Shown here: piece by piece, positions 1-6,786 of the stretch
How the letters are laid out: every line of letters starts with the position of its first letter
How positions within the stretch are numbered: the first letter of the stretch is position 1
NCBI GenBank assembly: GCA_964644525.1
Contig: CAZXWC010000059.1
Location: forward strand, 1 to 10,244
From: BM714 sp964644525
Lineage (GTDB): Bacteria; Bacillota; Clostridia; Peptostreptococcales; BM714
Reading direction: 5' to 3'
Length of the DNA: 10,244 nucleotides
The notes under the pieces: model-generated
What the model saw: the letters and a program-made list of their open reading frames with translations, nothing else
What the model was told of the DNA's origin: nothing
The model's database searches: none
Program-made: the position numbers and the translations under genes

Positions 1-1197
1 ATGTGGAAGCAAAATCTTAACATAAATACCACAATAGCAAACCAGGAGTTTGGAGTTTTCATGGAAAACAGATTTCAAGGCAACTTTGAAATCTCCGCAG
101 GGGCATGGTTCGGGGATTATTCCGACCCTATGACATTCCTTGACATGTTTACATCATATTCGGGAAACAACGTGGCGTTTTGGAAAAATGAAGAATTCGA
201 CAAAGCTGTTGAAGATTCAAAAACCTTAAAGGGAGCCGAACGCGACGAAAAGCTTTACAGGGCGGAAGAGCTTATGATGGGCGATTCCATCCTTATGCCC
301 TTGTTTTACTACACGAGCCCTCTCATGGTGCAAAACAGGGTTTCAGACTGGGAATACACAAGCATAGGTCAATGGTATTTCGGTAATACCGAAACAGACG
401 ACTCAAGGCTTGTTTGGAATCTTTCCGCAGAGCCGGACACATTGGACCCGGCATTTGTCAGTTCAAAAGACGGAGGGCATATAATAAACAACACCTTCGA
501 GGGTTTGATGAGAGAAATTGACGGAGAGTATCTTCCTGCAATGGCCGAGAGCTATGAAATCTCCGGTGACCAAACGACATATACATTTCATTTGAGGGAT
601 GCCGCATGGTCGGATGGAAAGCCCGTGACGGCCCACGACTTCGAATACGCATGGAAAAGGGCGATGAGCCCAGAAGTGGCATCATGGTACGGCTACCAAA
701 TGTTCTATATAAAGGGCGCAATGGAATACTATGAAGGTTCCGCAACAGCCGACGAAGTCGGCATAGAGGTAATTGACGACAAAACTCTCAAGGTTGAGCT
801 TGCCGGACCAACACCTTATTTCCTTGAACTTACGGCTTTCTTCACATACATGCCTGTAAGAGAGGACATAGTTGAACAGGACCCCGAGGGATGGGCAATG
901 AATCCTGATTTGGCAGTATCCAACGGACCTTTTGTAGTAGCGGACTATAAATTAGGAAACATGATGCTCAAGGCAAATCCGGATTACTGGAACAAGGACT
1001 CGGTCAAGCTCGAAGAGGTGGAAGTGTTGATGATAGTGGACGAATTCACACAGCTTGCGGCGCTTGAATCCGGGGAAATAGACGTAATAGAAACTGTCCC
1101 CAATCAGGAAATACCAAGACTGATGCTTGAGGATGACAGGTTCCAGATAAGGCCTGCGCTGGGGACATACTTCTACGTGTTCAATCTCAAGGAATAG
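1..1197 (+). CDS. Oligopeptide ABC transporter substrate-binding protein, tandem fusion with truncated second copy (5' partial)
   Basis: Extracellular solute-binding protein, family 5 (OppA/DppA type), which captures peptides for an ABC importer. The gene is open at the window edge, so the ATG at base 1 is probably an internal Met. Residues 1-131 read as the C-terminal end of such a protein (WKQNLNINTT, then GAWFGDYSDPMTFLDMF, the AEELM...P.FYY segment and a closing GQWYFGNTE). After about five linker residues, residues 137-398 read as the start of a second mature copy: LVWNLSAEPDTLDP, FEGLM, AESYEIS, TFHLRDAAWSDGKPVTAHDF, NPDYW, ALESGEID and GTYFYVFN. No signal peptide or lipobox lies between the halves. 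The second copy ends at FNLKE followed by TAG, where the family normally continues into lobe III (PFDDVRVRKAL-like); that sequence is absent in all three forward frames downstream. The family call is firm. Whether this is a working two-domain protein, a decaying duplicate or an assembly join cannot be settled here. Confidence 0.85.
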   Translation: MWKQNLNINTTIANQEFGVFMENRFQGNFEISAGAWFGDYSDPMTFLDMFTSYSGNNVAFWKNEEFDKAVEDSKTLKGAERDEKLYRAEELMMGDSILMPLFYYTSPLMVQNRVSDWEYTSIGQWYFGNTETDDSRLVWNLSAEPDTLDPAFVSSKDGGHIINNTFEGLMREIDGEYLPAMAESYEISGDQTTYTFHLRDAAWSDGKPVTAHDFEYAWKRAMSPEVASWYGYQMFYIKGAMEYYEGSATADEVGIEVIDDKTLKVELAGPTPYFLELTAFFTYMPVREDIVEQDPEGWAMNPDLAVSNGPFVVADYKLGNMMLKANPDYWNKDSVKLEEVEVLMIVDEFTQLAALESGEIDVIETVPNQEIPRLMLEDDRFQIRPALGTYFYVFNLKE

Positions 1198-1262
1198 AAT
1201 ATTAAGACAGGGATGTGTTGACCTTGTCATGCCGCAATAATCAACCGGTTGAAAATGAAATC

Positions 1263-1295
1263 GCCCCAGTGCTGAAAAGGTTCTGGGGCTTTTTT
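1263..1295 (+). terminator. Intrinsic terminator after the binding-protein gene
   Basis: GCCCCAG (1263-1269) pairs perfectly with CTGGGGC (1283-1289) around a 13-base loop and is followed by six T (1290-1295). It lies 65 bases after the TAG of the binding-protein gene and before the amidase promoter, so it separates the two transcription units. Confidence 0.85.
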
Positions 1296-1330
1296 ATGGT
1301 TAATTTTCGGTGACAATGAGCCCGGCTCGA

Positions 1331-1360
1331 TTGACTGTGCCCCCTTCGAGTGATATAAAT
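1331..1360 (+). promoter_or_regulatory. Vegetative promoter (extended -10) of the amidase gene
   Basis: TTGACT (1331-1336) and TATAAA (1354-1359) are separated by exactly 17 bases, and a TG one base before the -10 (1351-1352) makes an extended -10. The predicted start is near 1366, giving a leader of about 38 bases. It lies just past the upstream terminator. No transcript data support it; the assignment rests on consensus and position. Confidence 0.7.
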
Positions 1361-1403
1361 GGAATGAGCATTCAAACAAAAAGAGAAAGCGGGGATAAAG
1401 ACG

Positions 1404-3485
1404 ATGAGAAAAAGGGCCCTTTTTATAATAGCCGTAATGCTTCTTTTGGCTGCAGTTCCTTCATTCGGCGCGCGCAACTACGAAAGCGGAACGATTTTGC
1501 TTACCGACGCAATGACAGGTGAGGAGTTCGAAGTTGGAACAGTAAATGTGATGATGAGTGGCCAGGACGTAATATCAGATGTTCCGGCGGTCAATTTCAA
1601 GGGAAGGACCCTTGTCCCCGTAAGGTTCATAACAGAGAACCTGGGAGCTGCGGTTTCATGGAATCAGGATGCAAGGGAAGCAACGGTTGTAACTGATGAA
1701 AAAACCATAGTGATAGGGATAGACAAGTCAACAGTAACGGTCAACGGCAAAAGCAAGACCCTTCCGGACGGAATACCGGCCAAGCTCCTCAATTACGGAG
1801 GAAGCGCAAGAACTCTTGTGCCAATAAGGTTCATGTCGGAGGAACTGGGAATGGACGTAGGATGGATAGACGAAACCAAGACAGCAACCATAAACAAGCC
1901 GGCCCAGTCAATAACCGGCATTTCATTCGACGGAAGCAAAAAATTTCCCGAATTGCTAATTGAGTCCACAGGAGAGATAGAAACAAATTCATACATACTC
2001 GAGGGAAGCGCAGTCGGAGATCGGGACAAGCTTGTAATCGACATACCCAACGCTGAATTTGCCATAAAAGACCCCAAATTGCTTGTTGGTTCCAATCAAG
2101 CGGAACTTAGCATATACGAGGACGGAATCATAAGGGCCAGAGCATCACAATTCGACGTTAATCCCCTCGTGACCAGGATAGTCGTTGACATCAACGAGCG
2201 GCGCGGCTATGAAACCGAATACAACAAAGCATCAAAAACAACGACATTTCGCTTTATAAATTCAATAGAAAAAATAAGAGTTGAGGAAATATACAACTCG
2301 GAAGCAGTAATAATAGAGACGGGTGAAGAGCCTGCAATAGCAAACATAATGCCGCTTGAGAGTCCTAAGCGATATGTAATAGACATAATAAACTGCCTGC
2401 TTCCGCAGGGCTCAGAGAGTATGGCGGTCCATGCCGAAGGCATAAGGAGTATAAGAGCCTCCCAGTATGATGCGGCTGCCGATTACGGACCTGGAGAAGC
2501 CGTTTCCAGGGTGGTTGTCGATTTGGACGAGAGCATAGACTTCGAAAACATATACTTCGAAATAGTCGAAAACGACCTATATGTATATGTTTCAGGGAAT
2601 CCCCTGGGAGGAATAAACTACGCAAAAGAGGATGTAAATTTCGCTACCCTTACCATAAGCACTCAGCAGAGACAAAGCCACAGCCTAAGCTACTCCAGCG
2701 GAAGCAGAATGCTCACGGTCAAAGTGCCAAAGAGCATATTGGAGCTGGAAAGCCTGGACCTTCCGATTGAGGACACCCTCATCGAGACCATGCAAGTGGA
2801 CGCTTCCAGGACTGGTTACAATTACTTTAAAATAAAACTGGCCAAGAATGTCGAGTACCAGGACATATCTTCATCTGGAGGCAATGAAATAACAATTGCC
2901 TTCGAGAACAATGCCATAAAGAATTCCATTCACAAAAATACCCTCATAGTTCTTGATGCGGGTCATGGAGGGAAAGACCCGGGAGCCATGAGCCCGACAT
3001 TGGGACTCAGAGAGAAGGATGTCGTGCTCGATGTTGCGGAGAGTCTTTCAAAGCTGCTTGAGAGGGAAGGCTTCAAGGTCTATCTCACCAGGGATTCGGA
3101 TAAATACGTGGGACTCTACAACAGGGCGGAAATAGCCAACGAGCTTGACGCCGACGCATTTGTCAGCATACATGCCAACGCCCACAACCGGACTGCCGTT
3201 TCAGGGGTCGAAGTCTTGTATTATCCTGACACCGACGGAAGAAACAACAAGACATTCGCCAGAATCATGCAGGATGCGCTGATAGAAGAGTTGGGATCGG
3301 TAAACCGCGGAATCGTAAGCCGGCCAAATCTTGTAGTCACGCGTGAAACCGAAATGCCGGCGGTACTTGCGGAAATAGGCTTCCTTACCCACATAGGCGG
3401 AGAGGAAGAGCTACTCAAAACATCGGCATACCGCGACAGGTGCGCAGAGGCTCTCTACCAAGGCCTCATGGACTACTTCAAATAA
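1404..3485 (+). CDS. Secreted N-acetylmuramoyl-L-alanine amidase (Amidase_3) with Cu-amine-oxidase-like and AMIN-like domains
   Basis: Zinc enzyme that cleaves the amide bond between N-acetylmuramic acid and L-alanine in peptidoglycan, outside the membrane. Residues 1-22 are a signal peptide (MRKR, a hydrophobic core, then SFGA). Residues about 45-165 form a copper-amine-oxidase N-terminal-like domain with two half repeats, GRTLVPVRFITENLG (67-81) and ARTLVPIRFMSEELG (135-149). Residues about 168-505 are beta-rich AMIN-like repeats, likely targeting modules. Residues 513-693 are the Amidase_3 domain: zinc ligands His521 (DAGHGG), Glu537 (REKD) and His590 (SIHAN), and catalytic Glu657 (AEIGF), all present. 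The gene is monocistronic-looking, with its own promoter; a GGGGAT sequence 7 bases before the ATG is a modest ribosome binding site. The length (693 aa) reflects the extra repeats. CwlB/LytC or AmiC are functional analogues; which process it serves (division, sporulation, autolysis) is not shown. Confidence 0.92.
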   Translation: MRKRALFIIAVMLLLAAVPSFGARNYESGTILLTDAMTGEEFEVGTVNVMMSGQDVISDVPAVNFKGRTLVPVRFITENLGAAVSWNQDAREATVVTDEKTIVIGIDKSTVTVNGKSKTLPDGIPAKLLNYGGSARTLVPIRFMSEELGMDVGWIDETKTATINKPAQSITGISFDGSKKFPELLIESTGEIETNSYILEGSAVGDRDKLVIDIPNAEFAIKDPKLLVGSNQAELSIYEDGIIRARASQFDVNPLVTRIVVDINERRGYETEYNKASKTTTFRFINSIEKIRVEEIYNSEAVIIETGEEPAIANIMPLESPKRYVIDIINCLLPQGSESMAVHAEGIRSIRASQYDAAADYGPGEAVSRVVVDLDESIDFENIYFEIVENDLYVYVSGNPLGGINYAKEDVNFATLTISTQQRQSHSLSYSSGSRMLTVKVPKSILELESLDLPIEDTLIETMQVDASRTGYNYFKIKLAKNVEYQDISSSGGNEITIAFENNAIKNSIHKNTLIVLDAGHGGKDPGAMSPTLGLREKDVVLDVAESLSKLLEREGFKVYLTRDSDKYVGLYNRAEIANELDADAFVSIHANAHNRTAVSGVEVLYYPDTDGRNNKTFARIMQDALIEELGSVNRGIVSRPNLVVTRETEMPAVLAEIGFLTHIGGEEELLKTSAYRDRCAEALYQGLMDYFK

Positions 3486-3553
3486 AAAGGGACAGACATT
3501 CCGGTCTCCAAATCTGCCCATAAATCCAAACATGAAGAAAAACATACCTAAAA

Positions 3554-3587
3554 CGATATGGCCCCGGAAATTCGGGGCCTGATATCG
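3554..3587 (+). other. Stable hairpin in the leader of the DUF401-rph operon
   Basis: CGATAT (3554-3559) and GGCCCCG (3560-3566) pair with CGGGGCC (3573-3579) and ATATCG (3582-3587), giving 13 base pairs with a 6-base loop and a 2-base bulge (TG). No T-tract follows, so it is not a canonical intrinsic terminator. It lies 69 bases after the amidase stop and 33 bases before the DUF401 start codon. It could protect the 3' end of the amidase mRNA, act as a leader element, or be a protein-binding inverted repeat. Confidence 0.55.
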
Positions 3588-3606
3588 GCGGTAATCGAAG
3601 AAAAAT

Positions 3607-3616
3607 GGAAGGAAAG
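3607..3616 (+). promoter_or_regulatory. Ribosome binding site that sets the DUF401 start
   Basis: GGAAGGAAAG ends four bases before the ATG at 3621, with AAGGA at 7 bases' spacing. The alternative upstream ATG at 3558 has no such site and lies inside the GC-rich hairpin, so 3621 is preferred. Confidence 0.65.
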
Positions 3617-3620
3617 ACAT

Positions 3621-4892
3621 ATGATACTTTTAAAACTTGTTGCGGCTTTGGTCGTAGTCATACTGATGTCAAACAAGAAAGTAAATCTTGGAATAGCCTT
3701 GACAGTAGGGGCTGTTCTTGTAGGAATAATGGCCGGCAAGGCGCCGCTTTGGCTTGCGGAAACCATTTGGGGCGCTGTAAGCAGTTCTTTTGCAGTAGAA
3801 CTTGCACTGATAATAGTCATGATAACGATTCTGGGACACGTGATGAAAGAACTGGACGTTTTGCAGAGGATGGTCGCCGGCTTCGAAGGGGTTTTGAGAA
3901 GCACAAAGCTGACAATACTGATAATACCAGCAGTAATGGGTTCTTTTGCAGTTACGGGAGGAGCTTTGATTTCATGTCCTATCGTTGACGAACTTGGAGA
4001 TAGGCTTTCAATATCAAATGATAAAAGGGCAGCCATAAACCTTATCTACAGGCATATTTTCGGAATGTTCATTTTTCCATTTTCCGCATCCTTCATAATG
4101 GCTTCAAGACTTGCCGAAATTTCGGCGGGATCATTCATAATGATGTTTCTTCCCATAACGGCATTCATGCTTGTTGCTGGATATGTTATTTTTTTAAAAG
4201 GGATAAAGGAACCTCAAAAGAAGCCCTTTAAATGGATCTTTTACGGCCAGTCCGTCAGGGAACTGCTCCTGTACTCATCGCCCATTTATACGAGTTTGCT
4301 TATGGCTTTAGCGCTGAAGATACCATTCTATGCTTCACTTGCTATGGGGATAATTCTAACCATGCTTATTTTTAAATTTTTAATCGAGAAAAGCCCTTCC
4401 TACAAAGTGAAGGGCGGTGCAGACTACGGTTTTGCCGATTTTGCAAGGCTTGCATGGAAGGGAATTAAGCCCGGCATGGTCGCCGCAGTAATGGGTATAA
4501 TGGTTTTTAAAGGAGTAATAGAGGGGATTGAAGAGATACCCGAGGTGCTTCAGGCGCTTATGGATGCAGGCATTCCCATAGAAGCGGTTATAGTCGTATT
4601 CGGTTGGCTTGTCGCATTTGCCTCATCGTCAACTCAGGGGACAATAGCCCTTCTTTATCCCATAATACTTCCTTTGGCGGAAACCGAGGCAATAAAAGAG
4701 CTCTATGTAATGCTTATATATATGTCGGGATTCATGGGTTATTATGTCTCGCCGCTGCACATGTGTCAGGTTTTGACACTTCAATACTTCGAAGTAGAGT
4801 CAAAGGCGCTTTACATGAACTATAAAATAATTTTGCCGGCAGCCATGGCTCTTGCCATGCTCATATACGTTGTAAAGAGAGGATTGATATGA
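3621..4892 (+). CDS. DUF401 family integral membrane protein (putative transporter)
   Basis: Hydrophobic protein of 423 residues from the chosen start, predicted to cross the membrane about ten times and resembling the DUF401 family (Pfam family of unknown function with an ion-transporter/GntP-like look). Marks include the conserved central stretch GGALISCPIVDELGDRL and RAAINLIYRHIFG, and a second polar re-entrant-like stretch ASSSTQGTIALLYPIILPL near the C terminus. Two such polar loops in the halves of a membrane protein are typical of secondary carriers; substrate unknown. The open frame extends to an ATG at 3558, but the added residues (MAPEIRGL...) are polar and come from a hairpin, whereas MILLKLVAALVVVILM from 3621 is a natural first helix with a good ribosome binding site. 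Its TGA overlaps the rph ATG (ATGA), implying cotranscription and translational coupling with rph. Confidence 0.75.
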   Translation: MILLKLVAALVVVILMSNKKVNLGIALTVGAVLVGIMAGKAPLWLAETIWGAVSSSFAVELALIIVMITILGHVMKELDVLQRMVAGFEGVLRSTKLTILIIPAVMGSFAVTGGALISCPIVDELGDRLSISNDKRAAINLIYRHIFGMFIFPFSASFIMASRLAEISAGSFIMMFLPITAFMLVAGYVIFLKGIKEPQKKPFKWIFYGQSVRELLLYSSPIYTSLLMALALKIPFYASLAMGIILTMLIFKFLIEKSPSYKVKGGADYGFADFARLAWKGIKPGMVAAVMGIMVFKGVIEGIEEIPEVLQALMDAGIPIEAVIVVFGWLVAFASSSTQGTIALLYPIILPLAETEAIKELYVMLIYMSGFMGYYVSPLHMCQVLTLQYFEVESKALYMNYKIILPAAMALAMLIYVVKRGLI

Positions 4893-5611
4893 TGGAAAGA
4901 AGTGGAGAAAGAAATTTTGAAGAGTTGAGGGACATAAAGATAACACGCAACTATCTTATGCATCCGGACGGATCGGTGCTGATGGAAACAGGCAACACAA
5001 AAGTCATATGCACGGCCATAGTTGAGGACGGCGTTCCAAGATTCCTTAAGGGAAAAGGACAGGGTTGGGTCACTTCCGAATATGGAATGTTGCCCGGTTC
5101 AACTGGACAAAGAAAGAAAAGAAGCGCATCAAGAGGAAAGGTTGACGGAAGGGCCAGCGAAATACAAAGACTCATAGGAAGAACGCTCAGAACAGTAGTA
5201 GACATGAAAAAGCTGGGCGAGCGGACAATATGGATCGACTGCGATGTCATACAGGCAGACGGAGGCACAAGAACCGCATCCATAACGGGTGCCTATGTTG
5301 CACTTTTAGATGCGGTTAACAAGTTGACGGAAAAAGGCGAAATTGATGAAAATCCGCTTAAGTCCATGGTGGCCGCCGTAAGCGTAGGAATAGTAAAGGG
5401 AATACCCATGCTCGACCTTTGCTACGAAGAGGATTCCCAGGCGGATGTGGACATGAACGTTGTCATGACAGACAAGAATGAATTCATAGAGATACAGGGA
5501 ACCGGCGAGGCGGCTCCATTCTCGCAGAATGTCTTAGACGAACTTCTAAGGCTTGCCAAAAAAGGAATAAAAGAGCTTAACGAATTCCAAAGACAGGCTT
5601 TGGAAGCTTAA
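4889..5611 (+). CDS. rph: Ribonuclease PH
   Basis: Phosphate-dependent 3'-5' exoribonuclease that trims the 3' ends of tRNA precursors, acting in the cytoplasm as a hexameric ring. The 240-residue length is normal. Family marks: ITRNYLMHPDGSVLMETGNTKVICTA near the N terminus, SEYGMLPGSTGQR (63-75), the phosphate-site region GRASEIQRLIGR (87-98), GGTRTASITGAYVAL (125-139), and the metal-site acidic run DSQADVDMN (182-190) followed by EIQGTGE. One oddity is the start: the common motif DGR after the first few residues reads SGER here. The first ATG overlaps the DUF401 stop and has AGAGAGG six bases upstream; a second ATG follows at once, so the start is uncertain by one codon. It is followed by the XTP pyrophosphatase and a phosphoesterase, as in the B. 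subtilis rph-ysnA-ysnB order. Confidence 0.97.
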   Translation: MMERSGERNFEELRDIKITRNYLMHPDGSVLMETGNTKVICTAIVEDGVPRFLKGKGQGWVTSEYGMLPGSTGQRKKRSASRGKVDGRASEIQRLIGRTLRTVVDMKKLGERTIWIDCDVIQADGGTRTASITGAYVALLDAVNKLTEKGEIDENPLKSMVAAVSVGIVKGIPMLDLCYEEDSQADVDMNVVMTDKNEFIEIQGTGEAAPFSQNVLDELLRLAKKGIKELNEFQRQALEA

Positions 5612-5616
5612 GGAGG
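5611..5616 (+). promoter_or_regulatory. Ribosome binding site of the XTP pyrophosphatase gene
   Basis: A full AGGAGG overlaps the last base of the rph stop codon and lies 5 bases before the ATG at 5622, which favours reinitiation after rph. Confidence 0.85.
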
Positions 5617-5621
5617 CCCTC

Positions 5622-6230
5622 ATGAAAAAAATGGTTTTGGCATCTCAAAACAAACACAAGCTCAAGGAAATAGAAAAAATAACAAAGGATTTCGGAATAA
5701 GCCTTATTACCATGGCGGAGGCGGGCCTTTCCGACCTAGATGTCGTTGAGGACAGTGACACATTTGAAGGCAACTCGGAAAAAAAGGCCAGGGAAGTTAT
5801 GGAGGCCTCGGGCCTGTCTGCCATAGCTGACGATTCGGGACTAATGGTAGACGCTCTTGGAGGCGATCCCGGAGTCTATTCTGCTCGTTTTTCAGGACCC
5901 GGAGCGACATACGATAGCAATAACAAAAAACTTCTGAAACTCTTGAAGGACCTGCCTCAAGATAAAAGGACAGCCCGTTTCGTTTCGGTCATAACGGCAG
6001 TTTACACAGACGGAAGGAAAATCGTTGCAAGAGGAGAAGTAGAGGGCAGCATTGCCTTCGAGGAAAAAGGCCAGGGCGGCTTCGGATACGACCCGCTTTT
6101 CTACGTGCCCCAAAAAGGGAAAACCTTCGCCGAGCTTTCGGAAGATGAGAAAAATGCAATAAGCCACAGGGCCAATGCCCTCATTCTGCTCAGGGACCTG
6201 CTTGAAGCTGAGGAGGCTGGAGACAAGTGA
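5622..6230 (+). CDS. rdgB: XTP/dITP diphosphatase (RdgB/HAM1 family)
   Basis: House-cleaning nucleotide pyrophosphatase that hydrolyses non-canonical purine triphosphates (XTP, ITP, dITP) to monophosphates and pyrophosphate, keeping them out of DNA and RNA. The protein has 202 residues, normal for the family. Signature segments are all present in order: LASQNKHKLKEI (6-17), TFEGNSEKKA (47-56, with Lys55 at the substrate-phosphate site), ADDSGLMVDALGG (69-81, Asp71 at the usual catalytic/metal position), GVYSARFSG (84-92), GGFGYDPLF (152-160) and SHRANAL (181-187, nucleobase recognition). It sits 10 bases after rph, and its TGA overlaps the GTG start of the next gene. The B. subtilis counterpart is ysnA. 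Confidence is high on motif completeness. Confidence 0.97.
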   Translation: MKKMVLASQNKHKLKEIEKITKDFGISLITMAEAGLSDLDVVEDSDTFEGNSEKKAREVMEASGLSAIADDSGLMVDALGGDPGVYSARFSGPGATYDSNNKKLLKLLKDLPQDKRTARFVSVITAVYTDGRKIVARGEVEGSIAFEEKGQGGFGYDPLFYVPQKGKTFAELSEDEKNAISHRANALILLRDLLEAEEAGDK

Positions 6231-6709
6231 AGATTCTCATCATAGGGGACACCCACAACCATCCCATGGGAGTTAAAAAGGCGCTCAAGATGACAATGCC
6301 GGTAGACATGTTGATTCATACGGGTGACGGATGGAAAGACGCGGAAGACATTCCTCAAGGAGTAGAGCTTGTAAGGGTTACCGGCAATTGCGACAGGAGC
6401 ATCAAGGGTGAGGCGGAGAAAACAATCACTCTTGAAGGCGTAAAAATACTCATTACCCACGGCCATAAGTATAATGTCAAGCATGACCTCAACCGCCTTT
6501 ACTACAAAGCCCTGGAGTCCAAGGCCAACATAGTCATCTATGGGCATTCTCACAAGCGGGTAAGCGAAAAAGTCGGGGACATACTCTTCATCAACCCTGG
6601 AAGCGCATGGAGGCCCAGAGACTGCGAACCGCCCGGATTCGTTTTAATGAAAATTGATGACGGCAAAACCGTTTTTAGATTTCTGGATCTTGCAGAGCCA
6701 GAATGCTGA
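6227..6709 (+). CDS. YfcE/YsnB-type metallophosphoesterase, GTG start
   Basis: Small calcineurin-like phosphodiesterase (160 residues) of the YfcE/MJ0936 type, with a two-metal active site. Metal-binding residues are all visible: Asp8 and His10 (GDTHNH), Asp34 (HTGD), Asn54 (VTGNCD), His78 (ITHGHK), His107 and His109 (YGHSHK). NPGSAWRPR (123-131) matches the conserved NPGS segment. Relatives hydrolyse artificial phosphodiesters; the natural substrate is not known. The start codon is GTG at 6227, with the GTG sharing bases with the TGA of the pyrophosphatase gene; GAGGAGG ends 10 bases upstream. No in-frame ATG gives the conserved first strand (KILIIGDTH), so GTG is the natural start. The position as the third gene after rph matches ysnB of B. 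subtilis. It appears to be the last gene of this operon. Confidence 0.94.
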   Translation: MKILIIGDTHNHPMGVKKALKMTMPVDMLIHTGDGWKDAEDIPQGVELVRVTGNCDRSIKGEAEKTITLEGVKILITHGHKYNVKHDLNRLYYKALESKANIVIYGHSHKRVSEKVGDILFINPGSAWRPRDCEPPGFVLMKIDDGKTVFRFLDLAEPEC

Positions 6710-6719
6710 CTTGAAAAAA

Positions 6720-6750
6720 CATGGAAAAGGGGACAGTCCCCATTTCCATG
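6720..6750. repeat. 31-base imperfect palindrome (REP-like)
   Basis: The arms are CATGGAAA (6720-6727) with TTTCCATG (6743-6750), and GGGGAC (6729-6734) with GTCCCC (6736-6741). The interruptions are an A:A mismatch (6728/6742) and one central A (6735). No T-tract follows, so it is not a standard terminator. The core GGGGACAGTCCCC resembles, from memory, palindromes scattered in many bacterial genomes near REP-associated (Y1) transposases. A binding site or mRNA 3'-end hairpin are alternatives. The single copy here cannot prove it is repetitive. Confidence 0.6.
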
Positions 6751-6753
6751 GAA

Positions 6754-6769
6754 TGTCTGTTATCAGACA
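6754..6769. promoter_or_regulatory. Putative activator (enhancer) site 1
   Basis: TGTCTGTTATCAGACA has perfect 6-base inverted arms around TTAT and differs by one base from the palindrome TGTCTGATATCAGACA. It fits TGT-N10-ACA, the spacing known for NifA-type enhancer sites. Its centre is about 117 bases before the predicted sigma-54 start, the usual distance for an upstream activating sequence. Confidence 0.55.
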
Positions 6770-6786
6770 AAAAATATAAGGACAAG

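Noticed and set aside
1409..1424. Perfect palindrome AAAAAGGGCCCTTTTT at the start of the amidase gene
   Set aside because: It has no loop for a hairpin, lies in codons 2-7 coding an ordinary signal peptide start, and is explained by Arg-Lys-Arg-Ala-Leu-Phe codons; probably chance.
3486..3512. GGGACAGAC...GTCTCC after the amidase, resembling the GGGGACAGTCCCC element
   Set aside because: Only AGAC/GTCT pairs cleanly; too weak to call a second copy or a terminator.
3558..3620. N-terminal extension of the DUF401 protein from ATG 3558
   Set aside because: It starts inside a GC-rich hairpin without a ribosome binding site; the ATG at 3621 has GGAAGGAAAG and begins directly with a membrane helix.
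3548..4036. 162-codon open frame on the minus strand
   Set aside because: It is antisense to the DUF401 gene, low in complexity (Ser/Thr/Ile-rich) with no family motif; a shadow of the real gene.
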